Shown here: piece by piece, positions 12,501 through 24,899 of the stretch
Numbering within the stretch: the stretch's first letter is position 1
Layout of the letters: each line of letters begins with the position of its first letter
NCBI GenBank assembly: GCA_029449235.1
Contig: JANATG010000010.1
Location: forward strand, 310,001 to 374,000
DNA: 64,000 nucleotides
Direction: 5' to 3'
Source: Linnemannia schmuckeri
Taxonomy: Eukaryota > Mortierellomycota > Mortierellomycetes > Mortierellales > Mortierellaceae
Made by a program: the position numbers and the translations under genes
Notes under the pieces: generated by a model
Told to the model about the DNA's origin: nothing
Database searches by the model: none
Seen by the model: only the letters and a program-made list of their open reading frames with translations

Positions 12501-13412
12501 GTGCGGCGACAATTAACCTTACTCTCTTCAATTGTTTTTTTTCCCACACCGCCACCACCACCACCTTCTTTAGATGTGCTGTTGGAACCTCAGACAGGAG
12601 CGCCCTTACGCCCAAAAGTGAAGCTGACGGATTTCGGACTGGCCAAGATCATCGACATGGACTCGCCTTTGCTCACGACACGCTGTGGATCAGAAGACTA
12701 TGCGGCGCCAGAGATTATTCTGGGCCAACCCTATGACGGACGGGAGGCTGATATCTGGTCGTTGGGCGTGGTTCTGTACGCGTTGCTGGTCGGCTTCTTG
12801 CCGTTCAATATGAGACCCGGGATGAGTCGCAAGAGTTTTCTGAGCATGATTGCTCACGCAGAGTTTGGGTTTCCGGGAGAGAAGGTTCTGATGACCCGGG
12901 CGAATTTGATGAATCCGCACCAGCATCATCAACGGTCGTCGTCGACTGCAAGTAATACAAGCTCGACATCTGCGTATCCTCCACAGCAGTCCGTCAGTAC
13001 TGGAACGGGCCCTGCTGCTGGCTCTGGAACTGGATCAAGTGCAGCAGTGATCGCGACATTACTCCCGGCTGCGACACCCGATACCCCTTCAACTTCAGAT
13101 TCAACATTGGCAGCCTCGGCCGCAACCGCCGCAGCTGCTGCAGCTGCAGCAAAGACGACGGCGGCAGTAGCAGCAGCGACTGCGACGACGTCGATGATTG
13201 TACCCAAGATGCGTGGAGTGAGTGCTGTTTCGGAAGAGTCCAAGGATTTGGTGCGGTGGCTCTTACAGGCGCAGGGGTCTGATCGTCCTACTGCCCGCCA
13301 GCTTCGAGACCACCCTTGGGTCGCTGCTGGTCGCGCCGCCCTTCTTGGCTCCAATGCTACCGCCACCGTTGGTAGTGATGGTGGTGATGTTTCTGCTACT
13401 TCTGGCTCTTAA
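9528..13412 (+). CDS. Serine/threonine protein kinase, CAMK-like, with long disordered N-terminus
   Basis: Exons 9528-10988, 11403-11574, 11744-11797 and 12574-13412 join in phase to 841 residues. Residues 1-425 are His/Ser/Pro/Gln-rich and probably disordered. The kinase domain starts near 430: glycine loop GQGSFSEV, the ATP-binding Lys in VAIKV (near 461), HRDLKLEN with catalytic Asp558 and Asn563, DFG at 582-584, and an activation segment RCGSEDYAAPEI. The last resembles fungal Prr1-like kinases from memory, but I do not assign an orthologue. A low-complexity Ser/Thr/Ala insert of about 100 residues interrupts the C-lobe before the final RPTARQLRDHPW helix. All catalytic residues are present, so it should be active. 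The ATG at 9528 is chosen because upstream in-frame sequence is a CT-rich leader. Confidence 0.93.
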
Positions 13413-16400
13413 GTGGAGCAACCCTGGGTGTTCGTTTGTTATTGCCCGCGAGTGTTAGAATACTGCCTTTATTCTTTATTTTTTGCTTTTTTCGCGTGTA
13501 CTATTTTACTCTTTTTTTCCTTTTTCTTTCTGTAATATTATCAATTGACAGTCCCTTCTCAACCTCACTCATACTTCTATTTCTCGTAAATAATCGGCGC
13601 ATGGCAAATAATAAATATATACCTCGCTTGACAGCTCCTTTATTGCCTTTCTTCAGTTCTTTAACACAGTCTACCTGACGTCTGCTTTTTCTTTAGCGCG
13701 TTTTTCCCTTCTCCCCGCTGTAGGAAAATATTGGCTAGTTGTTTTAGTTTGCTTAAGGGCCGCGTGACGCTAGCCAGGGTCCCTGACGCCTCTTGTCGTA
13801 TTGTTCCTTGGTATTATTGGGTTTGTCTATTACGTGATTCAATAGCCTTGACTTTATGCTAGAGCCCCTCTAAGAAGATCCCTAGTCCTTGCTAGTATTA
13901 GCGCTGTGGTAAAATAAAATGGCGCGGGGGCCGTTGAATGTCGCTAAAAGAGAAGTAGACACGTCTTTTTTTTTGGCGATATCTCTCCGAAGGGTCTTCG
14001 GAACGACCATGCGAAGTCCTATGAGGGGATGAAAGGAAAGATTTATCTAGGCAGAAAAAGGTTTGACAGAGAAAGAGAGGATCTTCTTGTCTAGAGAACG
14101 TGAAGATGGAACAGACTGCAAAAAAGTGGATAAAAGTACAGCCCCTAAATACCATATCTTTACCCTATTGAGACAGCACACTCCCACCCACTCCTGTTTT
14201 AGTTGTCGCTGCATGTTTTTTTTTGTATTCTGTAGTTGGTCGTGAGAGTAGTTGTGGAGGAGGCGGCTGAGAGGCGAAAAGCGGAAAAGAGGGGGAAAAA
14301 AATAGAGAAACGTTTTTTATTTTCAGGAATAGAAATTAAAGTTAATGCGACCTGTTTGAGAACCATTTGAAGGAGACCATTGTATCGTTTCTTTTGATCG
14401 CTTCTTTTTACGCCCTACGCCGGGGTTCACATCCGGCAACAACTGAGAGCATGTCTTAGATGTTGTGAACGATCGACGGAAGGAAGGGAAGGAAGGAAGA
14501 CAAGGCTTGGATAGCGTTTTTGCTGGGAATTCTTTTCATTTTTTTTGTAGACTTTTGTGTCCCCTTCTCACTTCGAAGCTACATGACTATTGAACAAAAT
14601 GCAAACTGAAGTCGTTGTGTGGTACGAGGATATGCCATCGCGCTCTATAAAGGCCTGCTTAATCCTTCGAGTTTGTTTTTATGAGTCCGGATCGCGATAC
14701 CGAACGTTGCCTCTGCTATTTTGTTATCCTTTTCGCATCAAAGTTTTTTTTTTTGTGAATTTTGGAAAAGCTCATTTTGTTACATGGATGAACAAACATA
14801 AAGGCGGAATACTTGTTCGTTTTACCAAAGAAATAAATAGGGGCAGAATGAAGAAACTGAATACAAAAAAAGCATGGAGGGCTGGACAACAATAACCTAA
14901 AGGCCTTCAAATAGGTTTATATCCTCCTCCTTTCCATTCTTTGACCAATCATACATTCAACCGATACACACGGCAATCACCACACAAGCAAGCAATCGTA
15001 TCAACAAACAAAAGTATCTATAACCTAACTCTTTTTAAATTACTTTCTGGGCCTTTTCCTTTGTTGCTGTTTATACTTTTCTCTCCTCCATTTCGTATTC
15101 TTGTTCTCCCACAAAGAAGGACAGGAAGAGAGGACGTGTGTATGCGTTGTACATTCCGCTTTGTAACTTGCAGTCCACACAAGGCGGCGCGTGCTATTCA
15201 TCTATCTATCTCATTGTTTTTCTCAATCATTGTCCATCATTCTTACGACACAGAAAGTATGACAACGGTCTAAAGAAGAAAAGAGTACACTGTGGAAGAA
15301 GGAAGGACGGGGAGAAGGGGGGGAAGATATATTGCAGCGTCATATGTCGGTGCTGGAATGCATCTCTGAATCTCTGCATCTCTTCCTCCTTAGATGAGTC
15401 GATGAGAAATTCCCGCAGGGTAGATGTGGGAACGCAAGGTCCATCGATTGGCTGAAACGGCTTCCCTCCCACTCTTTCCCTCTCTATTTTCCCTTCCATG
15501 CTCCCAATTACATTTTTCGCCCTTTTGGTTCCCGATCGCTTTTTCCCTTCCCTTGCCTGCAAGTTGAGCTGAGAAGCAAAAAAAATTGGATTTTGGGCCA
15601 ACAGAACAATGACTTGAACTCTCACGGATCGTTATGCCGTTTTTCTTCTCTTGTATCTATGTGTTGTGACATTTTTTTCTCCGCTTCTTATGAGAATTTG
15701 TTTTACAAAGTGAGTCTATGCCCAGTTGGGTAATGAAAATAACGTTGTCTTGTTTATTTGCTTTGTTGCCTTTGTGGGTGGGTAGCAACGAAAAGAGCAG
15801 GTGGGCTGAACTGTATGTTATATATGGATTTGTGTGTAAGATACCTTCAAGGGTATGAAACTGGCCACAGACGGATGGACGGACAGACGGGATAGATGGG
15901 AGTAGGGTTTTTAAAAGGGAGCACATACCCGAATAAAAAGAACACAGAAAAAATAGGCGATTTACTTTTCGATAGCGATGTGGGCTCGATGCTCAAATAC
16001 ATGTACTATACAGACTTTGCCAGTGATCCTTCCGCTTTTTCACTGTTTAAAATAACCCTACTACTGCTGGTATTCTGCTGACCTACTTGTTCTTTTTTGC
16101 TAAACAAAACATTGAAGGTGACGGAAGATTTCTAGAACGCGTTTATTTGTCTTGATTGCTGATCGTGATGAACTGGGACAACAACGCCACCATCATTTCC
16201 TTTTCTGACTTTAAAACATAACAAGGAGGTCGTGCCTGGAAAGAGGGAGAAGCGATAGAAAAACGGGCCTAGTCTTCGACTGTTGTTGGGATGATTGTCT
16301 ACTTAGAAAAAGTAATGACGCTCAGCTCAGATGACGTTTGAGTGGTGTCGAGGAGAATTTACAACGAAAAGGTAGAGTAAGTGAGAACGAGGGCGCTTGT

Positions 16401-17802
16401 GTTTTTTTGTGGATGAAAATAATGAGATATATGGTTCAATTTAATCACAAGTGCCACCAGTTTTGTTTCTATCCTTGACAGAAGAGTAGAATAGAGATAT
16501 TGGTAGAGCCAGCATCTATGTCTGAGAAAAAGGACGGCGCACAACAACAAAGCAGAAACGCCATGCGCCATTACATCCCTTCCCCCCTCTAATTACCCAA
16601 CATGACCCCTCACTCAATCCAGAGATCCCAACGCCCTTTTCGCTAAATTGTGTGGTCTATGATTGGTTGTTTTATTTTCCATTTGGTTGGGCGCTCACCC
16701 ACTTCGCTCCATCTACTTTTTTATTATTGCGCGCACTTTTTTCCCAAGGCCCAGAGCTATTCCCCGATTGGTCCAGACAGTATTTGCGTTTTTTTCTCTC
16801 TTTCTCTGTGTCTCTGTGTGAGGGTGTGCAATGAACCACGTTTGCATCTCTCCCATCCACTTCGCTCATCCCACTATTTTCATGGCCATTTACAGTAGAC
16901 TAGATGAGAAAAGCAAGTCAAAAAAAGTGCTCAACCAACTCCACTCAATTTATTCATTTCTCCTCTGTTGCTTCCTTTCTGTCGCTGCTCTATTTTTTTG
17001 TAGTAAAGAGCAACGAACTACAAAGAGTCGAGAGAGCGAAGCCAAAGTCAGAGTAGCGGGCGAAAGAGAAGGCGGAAAAAAAGCTCTCTCTGTTTTATGT
17101 TCACGCCTCATCGTCCAATCGATGAATGAATGCATATTTTTTTGTCCTGACCAATTGTCGAAGCCAGCTCGTCATTTCTGAAATGATGAGTAACCACCAC
17201 CACCTCCCCTCCTTCGCTCTATGGAAAAAATGTGGGTTTGTTTACTCGCAACCGACACACAAACACACACTCCATGTTCCCGGAAAAAAAATGATATGAA
17301 AAAGTTGGGATTGACCAGTCAGCCAGGAGGAGTGTAAACAAACAAAACAATCAGCAAACAACGAGACCTCATGACACATACAAACAAACAAAAAAAAATA
17401 AAACGACTGTTAAAGTAAAACACACAAACAACCAAAAGAAAATAGAGAGCACTTGGCGAGAGGAGGCAAAAAAGGGTACCATTTTTGAACACCTTCTTCA
17501 GCCTCCGGAAGAGATGCCGAAGATGGTCCAGGCTTTTCTTGTCATGGGAAAAATCATCATTTCCCCCTTTCACCTATCCCAACTCGACTCGACTTGCTTG
17601 TACTTTTGGGATACTTCACTCATTTATTTTGCTCAATTGAATAGGGAAGTCATTGTTTTTTTCTATTATCATCGATAAAATGTTTGCGTGGTAGACTCTA
17701 TTGTTCATGTTATGTTTTCTGATAGGATTAGTAAAAAGTAGTGTTTGATAACCATAGCTCTCTTTCTGTCGTTTTTACCCATCCTTTACTGTTTTCTGAT
17801 AT

Positions 17803-17804
<2 letters not shown>

Positions 17805-17833
<29 letters not shown>
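17805..17833. repeat. Poly(A) run of 29
   Basis: Isolated homopolymer in the gene-poor region. I see no open reading frame or target-site duplication that would mark it as a retroposon tail. Confidence 0.85.
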
Positions 17834-17837
<4 letters not shown>

Positions 17838-20800
17838 AAAATCGCGCCGGACGGAAGGGGCATCCGAAGATTTTGGCCTTCATGACCCATAGATCATAAA
17901 TTATCAATCGTCAACATCAAGCAATAAAAAACATGGTGGCAACCTCCCCTTCAGCACACCTTTTCCCCTTATCTTTCATGGACATGTCCTCTAGAAAACA
18001 GGCAGTTCGCAAGAAAAAAAGACTATGAACCAAGTGTCTCTCCCGAGAAAATATTAACACTCTCCCCTTTCATTCACAAAGTACCCCAAGCCCATTCCCT
18101 TCCCCTGTCTGTCTTGTTTGCTCTCTTCCCTTGTTGTTGTTTTTCACTCAAACACATGATTCCCCATCCAATAGGAGAAAAAAAATAGCCATTTTTAGAG
18201 TTTTCTTTCACCGCTCCCCTTCCCAAGACACTAAAAAAACAAACAAGCACCAAAAAACCCATCGACATCGCAAAATGCACGCTAACCAGAGGCAAGCCAA
18301 AGAGAGCCAGCTAAGAGAGCAAGGGGGATGCTGCAGTCTCAGAGCATTGAACAGACATGTAGGGGAAGGAAGGGGATTCAAGAGCGAATAGTTATTGTAG
18401 CTGCCTTGCTTGTTGTTGGGAACTTGTATTTAACCAAAAAAAATGCAAAGTAGATGAAATAGAGACATGCATTCGCGTGTCTACGTGAGCAAAAACGAGT
18501 ACGTTGAGAGTAGCGAGTAGAGAGTGCGAATGTATACAAGTGGGAGGAAAATAGAACAAAAAGCAATCTAGCTTAGGTGAGATGCTGGTTGGTTTGCGAC
18601 AGCGACAGTTACAATAAAAACTTTTTTTTCTTATAACGAACTGGGGGAGTAAGCATGCGCTGTTTCTGTTGTTGATGCAGACATGTTTTACAAAAACTTA
18701 TCGTGTGTAATGTGTTGACAAGATTCTCATCCCATCCCTTCCTTCAATACGAAACAGAGTGATCGAGAGACATCCTACACATGCCATATGCAATGCGCCA
18801 AATTTTCCGAGCGAGCGAGGTACAAGAAAGGCCGTGCGATCTTGTCACCCCATCCCATGGTCCACCCCTTATTCCTCTGTTTGTTTTTTTTTTCAGAAGG
18901 GATGGGGGTGGGGACATAAGGCACCACGATGACTCGACACATGGTAGTCTGTGGACTCCCATTCTTTCTATCTCTTATTACCAGCCGGATCATGATAGCG
19001 ATTGTAGATATCGATACGAGAGGAATTGTACATTGCGCGGCGTGCACATACCCTTTCTTCTTTAACAACATGTATCTCTCTAGTTCACTAGTTCACGCTT
19101 ATGGACCAAGGTACGTACCTGATGTGATAGAAAATATCCGCGACAAGCAGCAATGCTCTGCTCTGCTCTCTCTATCTGTCTATCCTTAGACAAATGCACT
19201 TGTTTAGTACCTTTTTACAAGAAAAGGCTATGAATGATAGCGGTCAGGCGGAATGGAGGATGGTGTTTCTCATGAATAAGACGTGAGTATATCTATGGTT
19301 CACAAACCTAGCGAAAAAAAATAAATTGACTTCATGTTCCTTCCTTTCCATTCCCACCTATATCTATTCTCCCTCTAGTTTTCCTCCAATTAGTCAAATT
19401 TCACACAGACATCATCCGTACCTTTTGCCATTGCTCATTTGCACTACTACTTCTTCTTTTTTGAGCACTTGCGTTGTATTGCATTGCGTTACCGTTTTTC
19501 AGTTATGCTTACTGCGTTCAACGTGGATGACGACAAGTTTTGCTTTTTTTTTTGCCTCGTTAGACCCTGACCTTCCTGCCTCCGTCTTGCATACTGTTGA
19601 ACCTAACCAACCAGCAAACCCATCACCACCTCAACAGGAGACCCGAGAAATGACGCGAAGGAAAAGAAAAAAAAAAGGAGCCAATCTTTGACGCAACGCA
19701 TTTCAGGGACAATAGGCAAGAGGAAAAAAACAGCCGGTGTCAGATTCTGATTGAACACGCACATTCGCTTATCCCCAGCCAGTTAGTGTTGTGAAAAACC
19801 ACCTGGTGTGAAAAGAGGTGCGTTTGCATAAAATGGACCCCGGATGGTGAAACGTGTCTATCGTGCTTTGCTCTGCTTGGCGAGATAGCGAAAGGAAATG
19901 GAAGTCTAGAACGTTGATGGAAAGTGGATGGGAGTTTTACCCATAGTTTTCGTCTTTAATAGTGTTCAAACAACCTTGCATTTGTTTGCCAATCATTTAC
20001 ATGTTTGTAAGAGAGCGGGATGGCCAAATGATGCGAAAGAAGAGTGAGCGAGTAAGAAGAAGGATGCAGGTAGATGTAAGGAGCGTCCTGAGAATATGAA
20101 CATGAATGGTCAAGAAATCATTTTTTTTATTTGGGCAGGTAGGGCACGAAGACAAATGGAAAAAAATAAATATGCACAAACAACAGCCGAAATGGCGTTT
20201 CGGGACCAAAACAAGAGAGATCCTTTACAATCGTATGTTTGATCGATGGAGGTTAACTTTTTTTCCTTTCGACCCAAGGAAAAGATGAACAAAAAGAGTA
20301 ACATAGGGAAAAAGTGAGAAAGAGAGAAGCAATGTCATACCGTCAATGCGAATAAGACGATGCGAATTTGAGACTAACAAGAATTAAAGAAAGACGAATG
20401 AACATCTGAACCGAAGCAACCAAGCAAAACAACAAAAGTGGCACGAGGTTTCAAGGAGAAGGATGAAGAGAATCGAAGGGAAAGCGGGCGGATTGGAAAT
20501 CCAACTATTTCTTTGTCTGTCCCCTCAAATTCAAAAAGAGTAACGAACAGACGGCAGAACCTCTCCCCGCCTGCATCTTTTCCATTTGCGGCGCAGAATT
20601 TGCAAACCATGATTGACAGCACATACGCATAAGCTTTTTTTTTGGGTCCGACTTTTTTTTTGTATAATGGTGATGCTCTTTGTTATCCATGGACAAATGA
20701 TGGGAAGTGAAGGAAGGGAAGGAGGAAGGGAAAGTGACAGGCAGCATAGAGAGGAGAGTAAGTTGCATAAAGATCATTTTTAGACTAGACTAGTTTTGTT

Positions 20801-21043
20801 TTGTTTGTATGTGTATGCGTGTGAGTGTGTGAGTGTATAGCAATTGAATGGGGATTTGAGCCAATGGGAGAATTTATTTGCGTGTGTGAACTTTTTCGGC
20901 GTGCGGCAGGCCATGCCAAGGGAACCAAGAAAAGGAGGAAAGAGAAGACGGTCTAGGCTTTTTTTCATTCAGGAGCAACCTTTCCACAGATACAAACAAC
21001 AACGCACAGAAAACAAAGAAGGGCCTTGGAGGCTATGTTGATT

Positions 21044-21066
21044 ATGATGATGATGATGATGATGAT
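21044..21066. repeat. (ATG/GAT)n microsatellite
   Basis: About seven trinucleotide units in the gene-poor region. Confidence 0.85.
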
Positions 21067-24000
21067 ACGTACATTGTTGTTTCTATTGTCTCATCGTCTT
21101 TCTGGATTTTATAAAAAAAAATTCATTCTCGTCATTTATTATGGATAGGCCTTAGGCAACAAGTATCTTCCTCTTATTTTCTCAGCACGTTTGACGAATG
21201 TAACGTACCCTTTTGCGACATGTACTGTACACTTTTCTATCTTCTATGAGAAACATACATATCCCCATCCGGTATGCGTTCCTGGGGCTCATTCAACATG
21301 GAGAGTTTGTCTTACAAATAGAGGTATTGGGTAACCAGAACCATCTTGTCTCATATTATCTCCGCGTAGCCTTTACGTTTATTTTTTCAAAGGAACCGGT
21401 ATCCTTCATTCTTGTAAAAAAGACCTGTGTCTTCTAATAAAAGCGATAGCTACATGAAGCACTCTTGGATGGACCTTTGGGAAAGCATGAATGATGGGTG
21501 AGGATCGTTGTTTTTTGTAGTACATCGATCATCTTTCTCTTTTATCTCCTATATACACAGTACAGGGATCTGAGATCTGGAGTTGTTTGCAGCGTACTCG
21601 AGGTAAATCTACACGAGTTGAATAAAAGAAGAAGGTAAGGAAATATTCGGAGCAATTTTTTTTGCATTTATTTGTTGAGTGAAAGAAGTAAGGTTGGGGA
21701 CCAAGCTACCTTTACCAGTATAGGCACAGGTACAGGTAACAGGTACTCCTACTCCCAGACGACACACAGGCAAGGAAGGAGGGCTACCTCGAGCTGAGCG
21801 AATCAAAGTGACGGAGCTAGATTTGGAGAGGTATGAAGGCAAAGGTACCAACACCGGCGATTGAGCAGTTCTCCATCTCTTCCTTCAAACCTTGAACAAA
21901 ATAATTTTCCGTTTGGTTACTGTATTCGTTCGTTTGAGGGTACATAGTATTCTGGCACCTCCTTCCTTCCAGCTCCTGCCCCTGCTCTCCGATTGATTGA
22001 GACAGAATGAAAGAGTACTGTATGGGTCGTGTGGTTCTACATATTTCTCAATTGCCATGTTTGCTATATAACGTCTTTCCGCTCCCTCCCCATTGCAGAT
22101 CATCACTGGATGGAGCGGAGAGTTTTTCTGTTCATGGTTGTTTTTCTAATGGAAGGAACACATAATGGGAAAAAAAAGAGAAAGAGAGTTTGTTTTTTCT
22201 TCCCCGCCCTGACCAGACCAAGATCTGTTGTAATTGTGCGGATTAGATGTAGTCGCGTAAGGCACCCTCTCCGTCTGTCAGCCCGTCCGCCCATCCGTCG
22301 ATCATCATTGTCTTGTAGGGATTACAAGAGAAGAAGAGGAAGGGAAAAAGTAATTATGGAATGGTAACTTGAGATAGGGAAGGCAGGGACAAGTGAGGCG
22401 GCTGTGAAATTTCTTCTCCCGCGTGCCCCCTGCCGTTCTTTTTTCATTCCAATGAACCTCGCATATACCCTTTACTGACCATTCTTACTACGCATAAAGT
22501 AAAGCGTCAAGGGAAAAAAAATACACAGGTACGTGTACTCGCTCGCATATCTTCCTGAGAAATGCGAAGGAGGGGGGGGGGGGGTATTTCATTCAAGATC
22601 CATCCATGGCAGAGGTAAGAAAAGAATGACAATGGTAAAAAGCAATTGGTCAATTGAAAGCAATAAAAAACATAGATGAGGAATGAAAGCTTGAGGATAT
22701 GCTATTGAGGCGACTATTTTCCATCCCCTTTTTCTTATTCACACCTTGCAATTGCAATTACCTCTCTCCTAACCTCCTTGCTTCTTCGTCTCTCACTAAC
22801 TCCACCCCTAATGGCCTGGCCCTTATCCTAAGAAACACTCTACGCTATGCAACCAAGAATAAAAAAAGAAAAAAAGGAGATGATGTTTTGTAGTTGTTAT
22901 TTTTTACGAATAGTCTTATCTCGAAGGCTGACCGTTGGACCAACCCCTTTTAACTGTTTGTCATGACATCTCTCTCCTGCCCACTCGTCTGTGGTCTGTC
23001 TTTGCTGATCAGGTTGATGTGTTCTTCTTTTCATTCAATTTATCCATCTACCCCACCCCTTGTTTTTTCACCCTCTTCTCAATTCTCACATCATTTTTGT
23101 CTCCTTTCTTACCAAACGCTCCCATGAACAGGGCTGAGAAAATATGTGGCCCTGTCCTTGTCCTTGTTCTGACCTCTCCCGCCTTATGTCGCTTCTCTCA
23201 TTCGTTGATGGGCTGGAACAAATAGGAGTGAGATCAATAAATGAGGATCTCGATTCTTTTCAGATTTGCATATTTTCTCAAGAAGCCGCCTCAATCTATT
23301 TCCTTGGCTTTGCTTCTAGGCACCCAGTAGGCAGGTAGGGGTGGCATTTGTTCCTCTTGTTTGTTGTTTGTTTTTTTTTGCTCAGTTCATCCTAGCCTTT
23401 CGACCTTTCTGCTCTGTTGACGATATGTATTCGCCGGAGCGTTTTTCTTTTGTTTGTGTTTTGTGTTTGTGTTGTGTTTGCGTGCGTGTTCACTTTCGTT
23501 GTATTGTGTGACGCCCTTCCTTTACCTTCGCTCTCGTTATTGTTGTGTTTTGCGATCGAACAGGCGTCTGCGGAAAATATTTCTTCGAAAAAAAAAAAGC
23601 CAAGAAGAGGAAAAAAACGAAGTGTGCCTCGTCCTCTCCACCTGCTTGCTCCCTTCTCCAACCCAACGTGTAAACAAACCAGCAAGCATCACACAAAAAA
23701 AAACAAGGACCGAGACTGTAATAAAAAGGGGGCAGTTAGGGTGGTGGGTGAGGTGAGGGGTGGCAACGTGAACAAAAATTGAGCAAAACAGACATCAATG
23801 AGATAAGAGGGCAAGGCATAGACAGGAGGCATTTCTGTAATATGTTCCTGCCCGCGCCAATTCTCGGGCTATTTTTTTTTCTTCTATCTTGTCTGTCCTG
23901 TCCTGCCCTGTGTTATGCCTTGTCGTTGCAGGTTTTTATGCGATGCGAAGATCAATTGAAAATGATGGAGAAAGAAGGTGTGAGGCGAGAGTAGGTGCCA

Positions 24001-24899
24001 GATGAAGGGAATCAAACAAAAATACAATTTCAGGGACTAAGCAATGCGTTCTTTAATCAAGAATAGAAAACCGGGCGACTAATGGCTAGCACAAACTATG
24101 GTTGATGAGGATGAATGATGGTGGTGGGCAGAGCTAATTAGTCTTTGCCAAGTGAGTGAATGTGAAAGTGTTCCTTTTTGATGCTGGTTGTTGTGAATAA
24201 TAAAGAAGGTTTTGAAATGATTCAGTCAGCGCACGCCGCCCTTTTTTCCATGCTGTTGATGTATTGATGGCGGCCATTTTTGGTTCCCATCTATGTTCTC
24301 TATGAAAAGTGGGTGAGAGAACAGAAGGAAAATAAAAAAAAATGAGAGCTGAACTGTCTGTGAGAGCGATAGGAAAATAAAATTGCGTGTGAGGGAAAGG
24401 AAGGACCACAACACTTCGGGATATTGTCCGCAGCTAACTGAAGTAGAATTGAATACGACGGATTAAATTGAAATAAGTTTGCTGTCCCCTACCCTATGTG
24501 ATGAGTGTGTGAATATGGTTTTGTTGTTGTTATGAGTTAGGAGAATAATAAGGGTAGGCTATCCAAGAAAAAAAGCAACAAAAAAAACAAACAAACTAAC
24601 AAAGGAAGGACAGAGTGTGAGGAAGAAGAGAAAGAGATGGGCGCGGGCATTGGGTGAAAAGAGGGGAGAAAGAGGAAGAGAGAGGGGTGATGACTCTTGT
24701 CATGTCCAATGTCCTGTCTACTCTTATTCATTCCTTTTCATTCAATTGAAGGGAAAAAACGAAAGCAAAGGGCTGGACCACCATTATTCTCACACCCTCT
24801 TTTTGTATTGTTATTCAATTGGGCATACATAACACGATGTTCATTCATACATGATAGAGACATGTTTTCCCTTCGTTTCGTCAAGCGAGCGAGTCTCGA

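Noticed and set aside
14415..14445. CCGGGGTTCACATCCGG hairpin resembling a tRNA T-arm
   Set aside because: The loop lacks the conserved A58, and no D-arm, anticodon arm or acceptor stem fits around it.
15426..15432. GTGGGAA, a CSL-type binding site, in the region upstream of the CSL gene
   Set aside because: A 7-mer is expected once or twice by chance in 13 kb on two strands, and it lies 11 kb from the start. No evidence of autoregulation.
15227..15625. 132-codon minus-strand open frame in the gene-poor region
   Set aside because: Its middle part looks protein-like, but the ends are simple Arg/Lys and Phe/Pro-rich sequence and no neighbouring exon can be joined with confidence.
17805..17833. 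Poly(A) run considered as the tail of a retroposon
   Set aside because: No target-site duplication and no coding remnant upstream; similar homopolymers occur in introns across the window.
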